Shown here in pieces: positions 8,690 to 17,428 of a DNA stretch of 64,000 nucleotides. The stretch lies in the NCBI GenBank assembly GCA_005239165.1, contig RAPG01000003.1, positions 338,243 through 402,242 of the forward strand. The letters run 5' to 3'. This DNA is from Allopusillimonas ginsengisoli. GTDB taxonomy: Bacteria > Pseudomonadota > Gammaproteobacteria > Burkholderiales > Burkholderiaceae_B. Both the position numbers and the translations under genes were made by a program. The notes under the pieces are model-generated. The model did not search any database, had not been told where the DNA came from, and saw only the letters and a program-made list of their open reading frames with translations. The stretch's first letter is position 1. Every line of letters begins with the position of its first letter.

Positions 8690-8704
8690 TGAGACTTATT
8701 ATCA
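8690..8704. promoter_or_regulatory. Fur-like box between metal transporter operon and mscS-type gene
   Basis: tgagactTattatca is a 7-1-7 candidate with 5 of 7 arm positions symmetric, in an AT-rich stretch (8675-8715). It resembles the element at 3747-3761. It is 350 bases from the metal-binding-protein start and 154 bases from the mscS-type start. If it controls the transporter, the transcript leader would contain the whole 13-bp array. Confidence 0.4.
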
Positions 8705-8857
8705 TGTACATACCGTAAACATCATGAGCGTGAATTCGCTGCAGTTCGCTCGGATAAGGGTATTCTTACGGTTCGATGCGACGGAGCCGAGCGTGCAGAC
8801 GGTTATTCTTTTCATCAGGTCACACTTATAAAACCTGCTTTTATATCAGGACGAATC

Positions 8858-11410
8858 ATGCGGTTTTCTTCTCGAACATTAAGGACTTACAGCGCACTGC
8901 TGTTCGCAATGATGCTCGGTCTGATGCTTTGTGCTGACGTGACACTCGCCGCCACGCCATTGTCATCGTCAACGGCTGATGTCCGCAAGAATGCCGCGCA
9001 GCAGTTGGACCAGGCACAAAAAACTGTTGAGGAGATTCAGAAAAACCTGCAGAGCCATCCAGAAAAATTGGATGATGCCGGCCTGATTAAGATGCGTGAT
9101 GGCTTGCAGCAAGCGAAAAATGCTGCTGTCGACATTGCCACCCAGCTTGAACCTGAATTGACCGGTGTGCAGGCACGGCTCACTGAGTTGGGCACCGCTG
9201 ACCCAGCTATTCCAGAGCCTGCTGAAATCGCAGGGCAGCGTGCGCAGCTTACGCAAAATCAGGGTCTGCTCGACTCACAGATCAAGCTGGCCAAGTTACT
9301 TGGTGTCGAGGCGACGCAAGGGCTTGACAAGATCGCTGAATATCGTCGCGACAGGTTTCGGGCCGAGCTGGGGCGACGCTCGCAGTTTGTGTTGTCGCCC
9401 GCCTATTGGCGCGGTCTGCAACGCGATTTGCCCCTAGACTTTGCGCGTGCCAACCAAGTGCTGCGTGAACTGGGTACCAACGTGCAGCTGTCACCGCTGA
9501 AGGTGCGGATAATCGCGCTGTCGCTGGCAGCCTTGTTATTGGTTGCAGGTGAGGCGTTGCGTCGTGGTCTGGCCGCGTTTGCGGTCAGCCACACCAAGCC
9601 TTCGCGCTTGCGGCGCTCTTTATATGCCACGCTTAGCATCCTCTTGTACACACTGGTGCCCGGTCTGCTTGCAATGATTCTTGTTCCGCTGCTGCGGTGG
9701 GACGGTGTTTCCAGTACCGAAATTGAGCATTTTTTGCACCAGTTCACAGCAGCCGCATTTTTGGCTGGTTTTGTCACTGGTGTGGGCTCGGTGCTGCTGG
9801 CGTCCCGCAGGCCCACCTGGCGTTTGCCGGCCTTGCCCAATGAACTCGCGACCCGATTAGCCTGGCTGCCTGGCGCACTGGGGTTGTCCATATCCGCCGC
9901 GTGGGTCTCCCAGCAATTTCTTGACCTGATTAACGCAACGCTTACCGCCACACTGATGGTAAACAGTGTGGCTACGATTGTGCTCAACATACTCATAGGC
10001 ATTACGGCATGGAGTCTGCGAGGTGCCTTTTACACTGAGGTGCCAGACGCAGACGGCCTGCCCGACAGCAACAGCGTGGTGTTGAGCTGGTTTCGTACCA
10101 TGCAAACCATACTTATATTGGTTATAGGCGTGAGCCTGGCAGCGTTGCTGCTTGGCTACGTTGCCTTAAGCACGCTTATCGTGCAAGAAATTGTATGGCT
10201 GGGGCTGGTGGGGTGCACCACTTATGTATTGCTGGCACTGGTCGCCGATATATTTCAGAGCCTGATCACGCGTGTTAAGGAGGCACACGCTCGCAATGCG
10301 TTTTCTGATTCACAGTGGCGGGCGCGCAGTCAGCTGTTGGTGTTGCTTTCTGGTGCTGCACAATTGGCGTTAATCGTGGTTGCGTTTACGCTAGTCTTGA
10401 TGCCGTTTGGCGAAGCGCCAACTGATTGGCTTAACCGTCGTCTGGGTTTTCTCGTTGAAGGCTTCAGTATCGGTGAAGTGGTGTTAAAGCCTGTGTCCGT
10501 TTTGCTGGCCATAGGGGTTTTGGTGCTTGGCGTGTTGGCCGTAAGGGCTTTACGTAGCTGGATAAAGAACCAATTTCTTCCTGCTACGCGGCTTGACGCC
10601 AGTATGCGGGTGTCAGCGTCTAATCTCTTCAGCTACGTCGCATATTTCGTCGTAGTGTTGATGGCCATTTCATCGCTGGGCTTCGGCCTGGAGCGCATGG
10701 CCTGGATCGTTAGCGCGTTGTCGGTAGGTATTGGTTTTGGCTTGCAGGCCATTGTTCAAAACTTCGTCTCAGGCTTGATTTTGGTGATGGAGCGCCCAAT
10801 ACGTGTCGGTGACTGGGTCAGTCTGAACGGGGTTGAGGGCAATGTGCGGCGTATCAACGCACGGGCTACTGAAATTGAGATGTTTGATCGTTCGACCATG
10901 ATTGTTCCGAACTCTGAATTTATCACCAAGGCCGTGCGCAACGTGACCATGGGCAACCCCATGGGCGTTGCCACAGTCAAAATAAATATGCCGGTGAGCG
11001 CCGATGTCGAGCTGGTGCGTCAGATGATGATGCAATCCATGCAAGACCATCCTGGGGTGCTGGACGACCCAGCACCCTCGGTGTTGCTGGGTGGTTTCGA
11101 TGCTAACGGCCTGGCGTTCAGTGCCAGCTGTTTTGTCAGTTCTCCGCGCAATGCCGCCAGAACGCGTAGTGAAATGCTGTTTGACATGCTGGCCCGGTTT
11201 CATAATGCGGGCATACCGCTTCATCACGTGCAGTCTATGGTGGTGGCGTCAACGGTGGGCGAGGCTGCCGGCGATGCTGCGGCGCCGTTTGAAACGCGTG
11301 CCCCAGCCCAAGGCAGAATAAGCGAGGACGGTCGTTCCGACCAGGCCCACAATAAATACCAGCCCAATGAGCAGCCAGTCCGCCGGCCCCCCGGCATCGG
11401 TGAACCCTGA
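8858..11410 (+). CDS. Large mechanosensitive channel with DUF3772 periplasmic domain (MscS superfamily)
   Basis: 850 residues: a signal peptide (about 1-31), a helical periplasmic region with DUF3772 character (about 32-210), some eight membrane spans (about 215-590), and a C-terminal MscS domain. The pore helix is SVGIGFGLQAIVQNFVSGLI and the beta domain begins ERPIRVGDWVSLNGVEGNVR. Proteins of this layout release solutes on hypo-osmotic shock. The last ~55 residues (after HHVQSMVVAST) do not look like MscS and are read antisense through the DUF5368 gene; the overlap is 162 bases. An ancestral stop near 11245 may have been lost. Confidence 0.88.
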   Translation: MRFSSRTLRTYSALLFAMMLGLMLCADVTLAATPLSSSTADVRKNAAQQLDQAQKTVEEIQKNLQSHPEKLDDAGLIKMRDGLQQAKNAAVDIATQLEPELTGVQARLTELGTADPAIPEPAEIAGQRAQLTQNQGLLDSQIKLAKLLGVEATQGLDKIAEYRRDRFRAELGRRSQFVLSPAYWRGLQRDLPLDFARANQVLRELGTNVQLSPLKVRIIALSLAALLLVAGEALRRGLAAFAVSHTKPSRLRRSLYATLSILLYTLVPGLLAMILVPLLRWDGVSSTEIEHFLHQFTAAAFLAGFVTGVGSVLLASRRPTWRLPALPNELATRLAWLPGALGLSISAAWVSQQFLDLINATLTATLMVNSVATIVLNILIGITAWSLRGAFYTEVPDADGLPDSNSVVLSWFRTMQTILILVIGVSLAALLLGYVALSTLIVQEIVWLGLVGCTTYVLLALVADIFQSLITRVKEAHARNAFSDSQWRARSQLLVLLSGAAQLALIVVAFTLVLMPFGEAPTDWLNRRLGFLVEGFSIGEVVLKPVSVLLAIGVLVLGVLAVRALRSWIKNQFLPATRLDASMRVSASNLFSYVAYFVVVLMAISSLGFGLERMAWIVSALSVGIGFGLQAIVQNFVSGLILVMERPIRVGDWVSLNGVEGNVRRINARATEIEMFDRSTMIVPNSEFITKAVRNVTMGNPMGVATVKINMPVSADVELVRQMMMQSMQDHPGVLDDPAPSVLLGGFDANGLAFSASCFVSSPRNAARTRSEMLFDMLARFHNAGIPLHHVQSMVVASTVGEAAGDAAAPFETRAPAQGRISEDGRSDQAHNKYQPNEQPVRRPPGIGEP

Positions 11411-11629
11411 TGACGATACCTTGGCCATGATAACCAGCGCCAGTGCGCCGCCAGGAAGTCCGGCGAGCTGCGCCTGCATCATGCGCCGGGACACCAGGCC
11501 TCTGTCTTTAAGCACCAGGCCTATGAATGCCAGCAGTCCAAGCAGCGTCAGCACGATCAAAGGCCACAGCCAAAGGCCCAACATTTCCTGGAATACGGCG
11601 ACCAGCGTCATAAGATCAAGATCTTTCAT
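11249..11629 (-). CDS. DUF5368 small membrane protein
   Basis: 126 residues with three hydrophobic spans. The N-terminus MKDLDLMTLVAVFQEMLG and the middle SSGFTDAGGPADWLLI are characteristic of DUF5368, a family without known function. It lies 13 bases downstream of the sulfide:quinone reductase gene on the same strand, so both are probably one operon. The basic C-terminal tail (FKRRRSIAGSLAHR) runs into the convergent channel gene and may be longer than in relatives. Confidence 0.72.
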   Translation of the reverse strand: MKDLDLMTLVAVFQEMLGLWLWPLIVLTLLGLLAFIGLVLKDRGLVSRRMMQAQLAGLPGGALALVIMAKVSSSGFTDAGGPADWLLIGLVFIVGLVGTTVLAYSALGWGTRFKRRRSIAGSLAHR

Positions 11630-11642
11630 GATGTTCCTCTGT

Positions 11643-13004
11643 TTACGCGCGACCGCGCAACATGCTGATGTAAGTGGGTTTTAGCGCCATGGTTTTCATT
11701 ACCCAGCTGACCCACAGCTCTTCAAGGGGGGCGATCATGCCCGGAAATGACGGCGTCAGGTTGTTCTGGTAGTCAAACTCGACGAGCATCGCGCGCCCCA
11801 GCCGGGTAATGAGCGGGCATGAGGTGTAGCCGTTATACAGGGCGTCGGTCGGGCGGCCTGAAATGTCGGCCACCAGATGCTCTACGGCTACTGGTACTTG
11901 CCATTTGACACTTGCGGCGGTTTTGCCTTTAGGTACACCCGCAATATCGCCCACCCCGAAAATTTTTGGATAGCGCATGTGCCGCAGGGTGCCCCGGTCA
12001 ACTTCCATCCATCCTTCGGTGGCCCATGCGCCTTCTTGCCAGGGGAGCGGGCTGTTGCGAATGACATCAGGCGCTTTCATGGGCGGTATAACGTTGATGA
12101 AGTCGTAGCCGAACTCAGTGTCTCCGTCTGGTGTTTTGAACAGCGCGATACGGCGTGCGGGATCAATGGCTTTGAGCACATGGCTGTAATTGGTGTGGAT
12201 GTTGCGTTCGTGAAAAAGCATGCGCACTTTTTCAGACACGATGGGCACGCTGAACAAGGCGTTGTTGTGAGCGTTGTAGATAACTTCCGACTTGCCTCGC
12301 GTGCCTCGGCGGGTAAGGTAATCTTCTGCGACAAAGGTGTATTTAAGCGGCGCGCCTGCACATTTCATTTCGGTAGCAGGCCGTAGAAACAGGCTGGTGC
12401 CGCCCTGATCGGCAAAGTCTGACAGCAGACGCCAGGTAGCTGCGGCGGCAGCGGGGCTGTGATAGACGCTTCCCAGGCCGTTTTTGCCAATTAAGGATTC
12501 ATCCATACCCTCAATGGCGGCATAATCCAATTGCATGCCGGTGGCGACGATAAGGTAGTCATAGGTGTACGCTTTGCCGCCCGCAGTCACCACCTTGTCG
12601 GCCTCAGGGTCGATTTCGGCGACGGTATCCTGCACCCACTCGACCTCGCGAGGCACATAGCTTGCGGTGTCTGACTCAACATAGCCGGCAGGCTTAATAC
12701 CGCTAGCCACCAGCGTGAGGCCAGGCTGATATAAGTGCCGCGCCCGGGCGTCGATGATGGTAATACTGGCGCCTTTGAGCCTGGCGGCCAGTCTTGACGC
12801 AGAGGCCAGCCCCGCAGCACCCGCGCCGGCAATAATGATTCGGGCTTTGGTAGAGATGAGTTCTGGCCGAGCAGCCGCCGCTGGACCCATGGCGAGAGCG
12901 CCTGTGGCGGCGATGCCAGCTTGAATAAATAGGCGACGGCTTGGGTCTGGGCAAGCTGCTTGCCTGGATTGCAGTGCCAAAGATAGGGCGGTATTTCTTT
13001 TCAT
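11643..13004 (-). CDS. sqr: Type II sulfide:quinone oxidoreductase
   Basis: 453-residue FAD enzyme that oxidises sulfide to sulfane sulfur and passes electrons to quinone. A twin-arginine-like leader (SRRLFIQAGIAATGALAMG) precedes the FAD-binding AGAGAAGLASA at residues 60-70. Two cysteines, Cys215 in KCAGAPLKY and Cys396 in TSCPLITR, match the redox pair of the mitochondrial-type (type II) enzyme, as does the following LVEFDY. The second FAD contact GVGDIAGVPKGKTAA is intact. It diverges from a persulfide-sensor-type ArsR gene with a palindrome between them. The leader is unusual, since type II enzymes are normally membrane-associated on the inner side. Confidence 0.85.
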   Translation of the reverse strand: MKRNTALSLALQSRQAACPDPSRRLFIQAGIAATGALAMGPAAAARPELISTKARIIIAGAGAAGLASASRLAARLKGASITIIDARARHLYQPGLTLVASGIKPAGYVESDTASYVPREVEWVQDTVAEIDPEADKVVTAGGKAYTYDYLIVATGMQLDYAAIEGMDESLIGKNGLGSVYHSPAAAAATWRLLSDFADQGGTSLFLRPATEMKCAGAPLKYTFVAEDYLTRRGTRGKSEVIYNAHNNALFSVPIVSEKVRMLFHERNIHTNYSHVLKAIDPARRIALFKTPDGDTEFGYDFINVIPPMKAPDVIRNSPLPWQEGAWATEGWMEVDRGTLRHMRYPKIFGVGDIAGVPKGKTAASVKWQVPVAVEHLVADISGRPTDALYNGYTSCPLITRLGRAMLVEFDYQNNLTPSFPGMIAPLEELWVSWVMKTMALKPTYISMLRGRA

Positions 13005-13147
13005 AGCGCGACACCTTTTGCTAAGGGTTGAGGGCGAGGGTGACGAGAATATGTACCGGCCCTGAACAACAATGTCTTTATGGACAATCTGTTACGGAGT
13101 AAACAATTAATTAAACTTGTTTGCTTATTTATATTAGATTATACTAA

Positions 13148-13163
13148 ATTAGTAAAAACTAAT
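13148..13163. promoter_or_regulatory. Palindromic operator candidate between sqr and arsR-type regulator
   Basis: ATTAGT-AAAA-ACTAAT is a perfect inverted repeat, 13 bases before the regulator ATG and about 145 bases before the sqr start. Flanking sequence (13128-13150) contains a similar AT-rich half (TTAGattatACTAA). BigR-type repressors are known to bind AT-rich palindromes in the same place. Assignment to this regulator is inference. Confidence 0.55.
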
Positions 13164-13175
13164 AAAGAACTCTTT

Positions 13176-13490
13176 ATGTTGGAAAAAACCTCCGCAGATC
13201 CGTTGTTTATGCAAGATGCCGCCTCAAAGGCAGCCGGGTTGCTGCGCACCGTCGGTAATGAGCATCGTTTGCTAATGCTGTGCCTGTTGATTGAGCATGA
13301 AGAGCTCACGGTGGGTGAGCTGCTGCAGTACGTTGATCTCAGCCAGTCGGCCGTGTCACAGCATCTGGCCCGCATGCGCGACGAGGGCATAGTGGATGTT
13401 CGCCGTAATGGGCTGAATATGTATTACCGCATCGTCAATCCCAACGTGAAAGTGTTGGTTGCTGCACTGAAAGATATTTTTTGCCCCTGA
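13176..13490 (+). CDS. ArsR-family regulator, BigR/SqrR/YgaV persulfide-sensor type
   Basis: 104 residues from ATG 13176; an earlier in-frame ATG at 13080 would place the operator inside the gene. A winged helix covers residues 20-95, with the recognition part DLSQSAVSQHLARMRDEG. The metal-binding CxC box of ArsR/SmtB is absent. Instead two single cysteines, Cys36 (LLMLCLL) and Cys103 (DIFCP), are 67 residues apart, matching the BigR and SqrR pair that forms a polysulfide bridge on sulfide exposure. Divergence from sqr and linkage to rhodanese support a role as sulfide-responsive repressor. Confidence 0.85.
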   Translation: MLEKTSADPLFMQDAASKAAGLLRTVGNEHRLLMLCLLIEHEELTVGELLQYVDLSQSAVSQHLARMRDEGIVDVRRNGLNMYYRIVNPNVKVLVAALKDIFCP

Positions 13491-13533
13491 AAGGGCTTGA
13501 TTAAAACGCGTTAACCGCTAGAGGCTTGTCTGT

Positions 13534-14061
13534 ATGAGCTATCAAAAAATACTACCCGCCCAGGCCCAAAAGCTTTTGGACGAGGGCGCCATGCTTGTGG
13601 ATGTGCGCGCCAACGATGAATACGTGCGAGAACATATCGCGCAGGCCCGTCATATGCCCATGGAACAGTTAAGTCGTCATTGTCTTGAGGGCAGCGCTGC
13701 AACGGCAGTCATTTTCCATTGCAAGTCTGGCAACCGCACGCTTATGCAGGCAGAAAGCCTGGCTGAATGTGCGTCCCGCGACGTGTATGTTCTGGACGGC
13801 GGAATGGACGCCTGGAAGCGCTCAGGTCTGCCTACTGTTATCGATGCCTCCCAACCCATGGAGCTTTCGCGTCAGGTACACATTGCCGCCGGCTTGCTGG
13901 TTTTGCTTGGCGTCATACTGGGAACAGTGGTCTCGCCGTGGTTTTATATTTTGTCCGGGTTTGTGGGCGCCGGGCTGGTGTTCGCAGGGCTTAGCGGCTT
14001 TTGCGGTATGGCTCGCGTGCTGATGAAGGCGCCATGGAACCGAAGGGCCGGGCTTTCGTGA
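13534..14061 (+). CDS. Membrane-anchored rhodanese (YgaP-like)
   Basis: 175 residues. Residues 5-105 are a rhodanese domain with active-site Cys63 in the loop CKSGNRT and the upstream VDVRANDEY. Residues about 112-165 hold two membrane helices of the DUF2892 type (GFCGMARVL at the end). Fusion of these two parts is the YgaP architecture, a sulfurtransferase attached to the inner membrane. It follows the sulfide sensor by 43 bases and is probably cotranscribed with it. It is expected to take sulfane sulfur produced by the quinone reductase. Confidence 0.9.
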   Translation: MSYQKILPAQAQKLLDEGAMLVDVRANDEYVREHIAQARHMPMEQLSRHCLEGSAATAVIFHCKSGNRTLMQAESLAECASRDVYVLDGGMDAWKRSGLPTVIDASQPMELSRQVHIAAGLLVLLGVILGTVVSPWFYILSGFVGAGLVFAGLSGFCGMARVLMKAPWNRRAGLS

Positions 14062-14136
14062 TCTGGCGCAAGGCATGGCATGACGATGTAACGCATACTG
14101 ATTTTGAGCCTTTGTGATTTTTTATAAGGAATACAC

Positions 14137-14340
14137 ATGAAAACCAATCTTGGTGGTATTGATCGCGCCCTACGCATTATTGTAGGTATTGTCCTGATTG
14201 CTCTGGTGCTTTCGGGCAACATAGGGCTGTGGGGATGGATCGGGGTTGTCCCGCTCGTTACGGGGCTGTTTGGTTTTTGCCCCGCCTATCGGCTACTGGG
14301 TCTTAATTCTTGCCCGCTAAAGCGAAAAGGCAGCGTTTAA
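14137..14340 (+). CDS. DUF2892 (YgaP-type) inner membrane protein
   Basis: 67 residues, starting MKTNLGGIDRALRIIVGIV with two hydrophobic helices and ending GFCPAYRLLGLNSCPLKR. This is the classic stand-alone DUF2892 form; the C-terminal cysteine motif (CPAYRLLG...C) is conserved. A GGAAT ribosome site precedes the ATG. It lies 75 bases after the rhodanese gene, whose own tail has the same fold. Function is unknown beyond its association with sulfur genes. Confidence 0.85.
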   Translation: MKTNLGGIDRALRIIVGIVLIALVLSGNIGLWGWIGVVPLVTGLFGFCPAYRLLGLNSCPLKRKGSV

Positions 14341-14483
14341 CACGCTTTTCGACATGCCTCTGCGTTCAGGGGGCGCGCATGTTAACTTATGTTCGGCACG
14401 TTTTGCTGCTTTCATACAGATAGCCGTCAACAACCGGGGGCGGTGTTCATATTAAGCAATGTGTAGCCATCACCGTGGCAGTC

Positions 14484-14520
14484 GGGGCATACTCATACGC
14501 TTAATGTATGGACATGCCCC
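14484..14520. terminator. Hairpin in the 390-base gap before ttrS
   Basis: Imperfect hairpin: arms GGGGCAT (14484-14490) and ATGCCCC (14514-14520), extended inside by CATAC/GTATG around a short loop. No clear T-run follows, only TATTTGG. It may end the sulfide-sensor operon. The rest of 14341-14732 has no credible gene. Confidence 0.45.
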
Positions 14521-14732
14521 TATTTGGTTGTTTTACGCTTCGTGTCCGCATAACGTCATGATTGGACAATGGCTGCATAACAAGCCGTGTGGGCTTTGAG
14601 CATAGCGCGATGCGTGCATCGCCTGGCCTGTGCCGCAAAATAGCGTACAGTCAGCGGATGGTGCGGAGAGCTTGGTCAATGTGAAAATGGGTGTTAACCG
14701 AATGAATGCGCCGGTCGTGAGGTGGTTACGTC

Positions 14733-16592
14733 GTGTTTAGTCGAAGAGGGGCTCTTATTTTCTTGACGCTGGTGCTTGTTAACCCAGCAACACCTGCTCG
14801 CGCTCAACCACAACCCGTCGCCGCGCATACGCATTCTATACAGTCTGCTGAAGCGGCAGATGTCGTCGTTATAGATCACGCGGCTAATTCAGACGCTAAA
14901 CCCGCCGCCGTACGCGTGGGCGTGCTCGCCTATTTGGGCACCGAGGCGGCAGAAGAGGGCTGGCAGCCCACTCAGGTTTTGTTGAAAAAAATGTTGCCAC
15001 AATACAGCGTGCAATTTTTTTATTACGACCTGGAAGGGCTGCGTCAGGCCGCCGCTCAGCGCGAGGTGGACTTTGTGCTGACCAACCCTGGTCAGTACGC
15101 TGAACTAGAGTTGGCGGTGGGTGCCAGTCGCATTGCCACGCTGGTGCAGGGAGCGCACACGCTAAACGGTCTTGGGCTGGGCTCTACCGTTATCGCTGCA
15201 GCAAAGCGCACAGACCTCACTCGTCTGGAAGACATGCGCAACAAAGTGGTTGCGGCCACCACCAACGAAGGATTTGGCGGATATCAAATCGTATGGCGAG
15301 AACTGGCGACGCTGGGCATAGACCCTGCCAGTGATTTTTCCGGCACGCGCTTTGTAGGCTTTCCCATGAGTAAGGTGTTGGACGCGGTGGAGCAGGGTCA
15401 GGCTGATGTGGGCATTGTGCGAGGCTGCCTGCTTGAGTCTGAGCCGGGCTGGCAGCAGCGTTTCAAGGTACTCTCGCCGCAGCCTGAATCTGGTCTGGGT
15501 TGCGTGGTGTCAACGCGACTTTATCCTGACTGGCCTATCGCGCGTTTGCGCCATACCTCGCCTACCATAGCCAAGGATGTCGTCATTGCGCTGCTGCAAA
15601 TGCCTGAGGCCAGCAACGGGGTTAGCTGGACGGTGCCGGCCGACTACCAGTCTGTGCATGATCTATTCCGTGAATTGCAGATCGGTCCCTATTCGTATTT
15701 GCGCGAGCAAGGCCTGATGGCGCTGGCCAAGCGTTACTGGGGCATATTGCTTCTGATTGCCGTCGTACTCCTTGCGTGGCTTTTGTATACGCTGCGCGTG
15801 GAGCACTTGATTCATGCACGCACTAACGCGTTACGGAATGCGCTGCAGGAACGCAAAGAGATTGAAGCTCGCATGCGCACTAACCAGGAGCAGGTGGATC
15901 ACATGTCGCGCCTGTCGATACTGGGTGAACTATCAACCACGCTTGCGCACGAGTTAAGCCAGCCGCTTGCCGGCATCGCCAACTATGGGCAAAGCCTCTT
16001 GCGGCGGCTTGATAACGGCCGGCTCACTGATGATGCCGTATGCCAAGCCGCAACTGAAATATCGCGCCAGGCAGAAAATGCGGCAGGCGTGCTGGGTCGC
16101 ATTCGCGCCTTTGCGCGCAAACGGGTCAGTGTCAGAAAGCCCCGGCATATAGCCGCCGTGGTGCATGACACGGTAGCGCTGTTTTGCGGCATGCTTGCAC
16201 AGGCTCCAGTAATCCAGATCGATGACCAACTGGCATCCGAAACGCGCGTTGATGTTGATGCTTTGCAGATGCAGCAAGTACTGCTTAACTTGCTGAAAAA
16301 CGGTATGGACGCGATGCGCGCCTTGCCCGAAGACCAGCGGCTTATTGAAATCAGCCTCACTCAGGCAGACGAGCATGTCTGCATTGCTGTGCGTGATCAT
16401 GGCGTAGGCTTGACGCCAGAGCAGCGCCAGCATTTGTTCCAGCCTTTTTACACCAGTAAAGAAAATGGCCTGGGTCTGGGGCTGTCGATCAGCAGCAGTA
16501 TTGCCGAAGTGCATGGTGGAAAGCTCACTGCCTTTGCGCCGGATCATGGCAAGGGCATGATTTTTTCCCTACTATTGCCTGTATATGATTGA
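14733..16592 (+). CDS. ttrS: Tetrathionate sensor histidine kinase
   Basis: 619 residues with a GTG start at 14733 and a GAGG site about 11 bases ahead. Order: signal peptide (1-24), a PhnD-like periplasmic ligand domain (about 58-320, with DFVLTNPGQYAEL and RGCLLES), a membrane helix (about 335-352), then HisKA with phosphoacceptor His406 (LAHELSQPLAGIANYG) and an HATPase domain (NLLKNGMDAM, RDHGVGL, GLGLGLSIS). The fused PhnD-like sensor domain is characteristic of TtrS. It should detect tetrathionate or related oxidised sulfur in the periplasm and phosphorylate TtrR. Confidence 0.9.
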   Translation: MFSRRGALIFLTLVLVNPATPARAQPQPVAAHTHSIQSAEAADVVVIDHAANSDAKPAAVRVGVLAYLGTEAAEEGWQPTQVLLKKMLPQYSVQFFYYDLEGLRQAAAQREVDFVLTNPGQYAELELAVGASRIATLVQGAHTLNGLGLGSTVIAAAKRTDLTRLEDMRNKVVAATTNEGFGGYQIVWRELATLGIDPASDFSGTRFVGFPMSKVLDAVEQGQADVGIVRGCLLESEPGWQQRFKVLSPQPESGLGCVVSTRLYPDWPIARLRHTSPTIAKDVVIALLQMPEASNGVSWTVPADYQSVHDLFRELQIGPYSYLREQGLMALAKRYWGILLLIAVVLLAWLLYTLRVEHLIHARTNALRNALQERKEIEARMRTNQEQVDHMSRLSILGELSTTLAHELSQPLAGIANYGQSLLRRLDNGRLTDDAVCQAATEISRQAENAAGVLGRIRAFARKRVSVRKPRHIAAVVHDTVALFCGMLAQAPVIQIDDQLASETRVDVDALQMQQVLLNLLKNGMDAMRALPEDQRLIEISLTQADEHVCIAVRDHGVGLTPEQRQHLFQPFYTSKENGLGLGLSISSSIAEVHGGKLTAFAPDHGKGMIFSLLLPVYD

Positions 16593-17220
16593 GCAATCCA
16601 CGTCCACTATTTATGTCATCGACGACGATGAGTCTTTTCGGCGCTCTCTGGTGTTTCTGCTAGAGTCCGTCGGTTGGCCTGTGAGTGCCTTTGACAGTGC
16701 CGAAGCATTTCTGGCCTGTCACCCCGATCCGCCTGATGACATGGGTTGTATGGTGCTCGACATACGCATGCCCGTCATGAGCGGCCTGGCACTGCAACAG
16801 CATCTGCATCGCAATGGGTGGCCGTTGTGCATTGTGTTTATTACGGGTCATGGCGATGTGCAGATGGCGGTGCAGGCCTTGAAGGCCGGGTGCTGTGATT
16901 TTCTTGAAAAACCCTTCAAAGACCAGGCCCTGCTAGACGCTGTTGACCAGGCCGTCCAGCAAATGCACCTGGCCAGAAAAGAGGCCAGTCTTAAGGCGCA
17001 GGCCAAGGCCTTGCTCGACAAGCTTTCGCCACGAGAAGACGAAGTTGCCAAGCTGGTGGCGCTTGGCCAGCCCAACAAGCAAGTGGCCCGAGAATTAGGC
17101 ATTAGCGAAAAAACCGTGCACATACACCGCCAGCATGTCATGGAAAAAACCGGGGTCACAGGCGCAGCCGGGCTGGCGCGCCTGATGTTGACGGCGGACG
17201 CCTCGGCGCTTGATGGCTGA
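16585..17220 (+). CDS. ttrR: Tetrathionate response regulator
   Basis: 211 residues: receiver domain (about 8-125) with phosphoacceptor Asp59 (MVLDIRMPVMSGL) and a FixJ/NarL-type helix-turn-helix at about 145-205 (KLSPREDEVAKLVALGQPNK, then ELGISEKTVHIHRQHV). The ATG overlaps the end of ttrS by eight bases, so the pair is coupled. A strong hairpin follows, separating it from ttrBCA, which it is expected to activate. Confidence 0.92.
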   Translation: MIEQSTSTIYVIDDDESFRRSLVFLLESVGWPVSAFDSAEAFLACHPDPPDDMGCMVLDIRMPVMSGLALQQHLHRNGWPLCIVFITGHGDVQMAVQALKAGCCDFLEKPFKDQALLDAVDQAVQQMHLARKEASLKAQAKALLDKLSPREDEVAKLVALGQPNKQVARELGISEKTVHIHRQHVMEKTGVTGAAGLARLMLTADASALDG

Positions 17221-17296
17221 ATGCACATCCCGATAAAACGTTTTACGCATGTGTTTACATGGGGCATATAGGTAAAACCATCTAGTCAGGTAGATA

Positions 17297-17321
17297 AAGG
17301 CCACAATTACATTGTGGCCTT
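17297..17321 (+). terminator. Intrinsic terminator after ttrR
   Basis: Perfect 11-base stem (AAGGCCACAAT / ATTGTGGCCTT) with a 3-base loop, followed by ATGTTTTG. It sits between ttrR and ttrB. A short symmetric element TTAGGG-TATT-CCCTCA at 17335-17350 follows and could be a TtrR site, with low confidence. Confidence 0.75.
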
Positions 17322-17428
17322 ATGTTTTGTAACCTTAGGGTATTCCCTCATAAGCTGGAATATCACTATGCAAACTACCTGTATCACGACGCTTGTGGCA
17401 CTCCTCTGCATTACTTTAGAGAAGCGCC

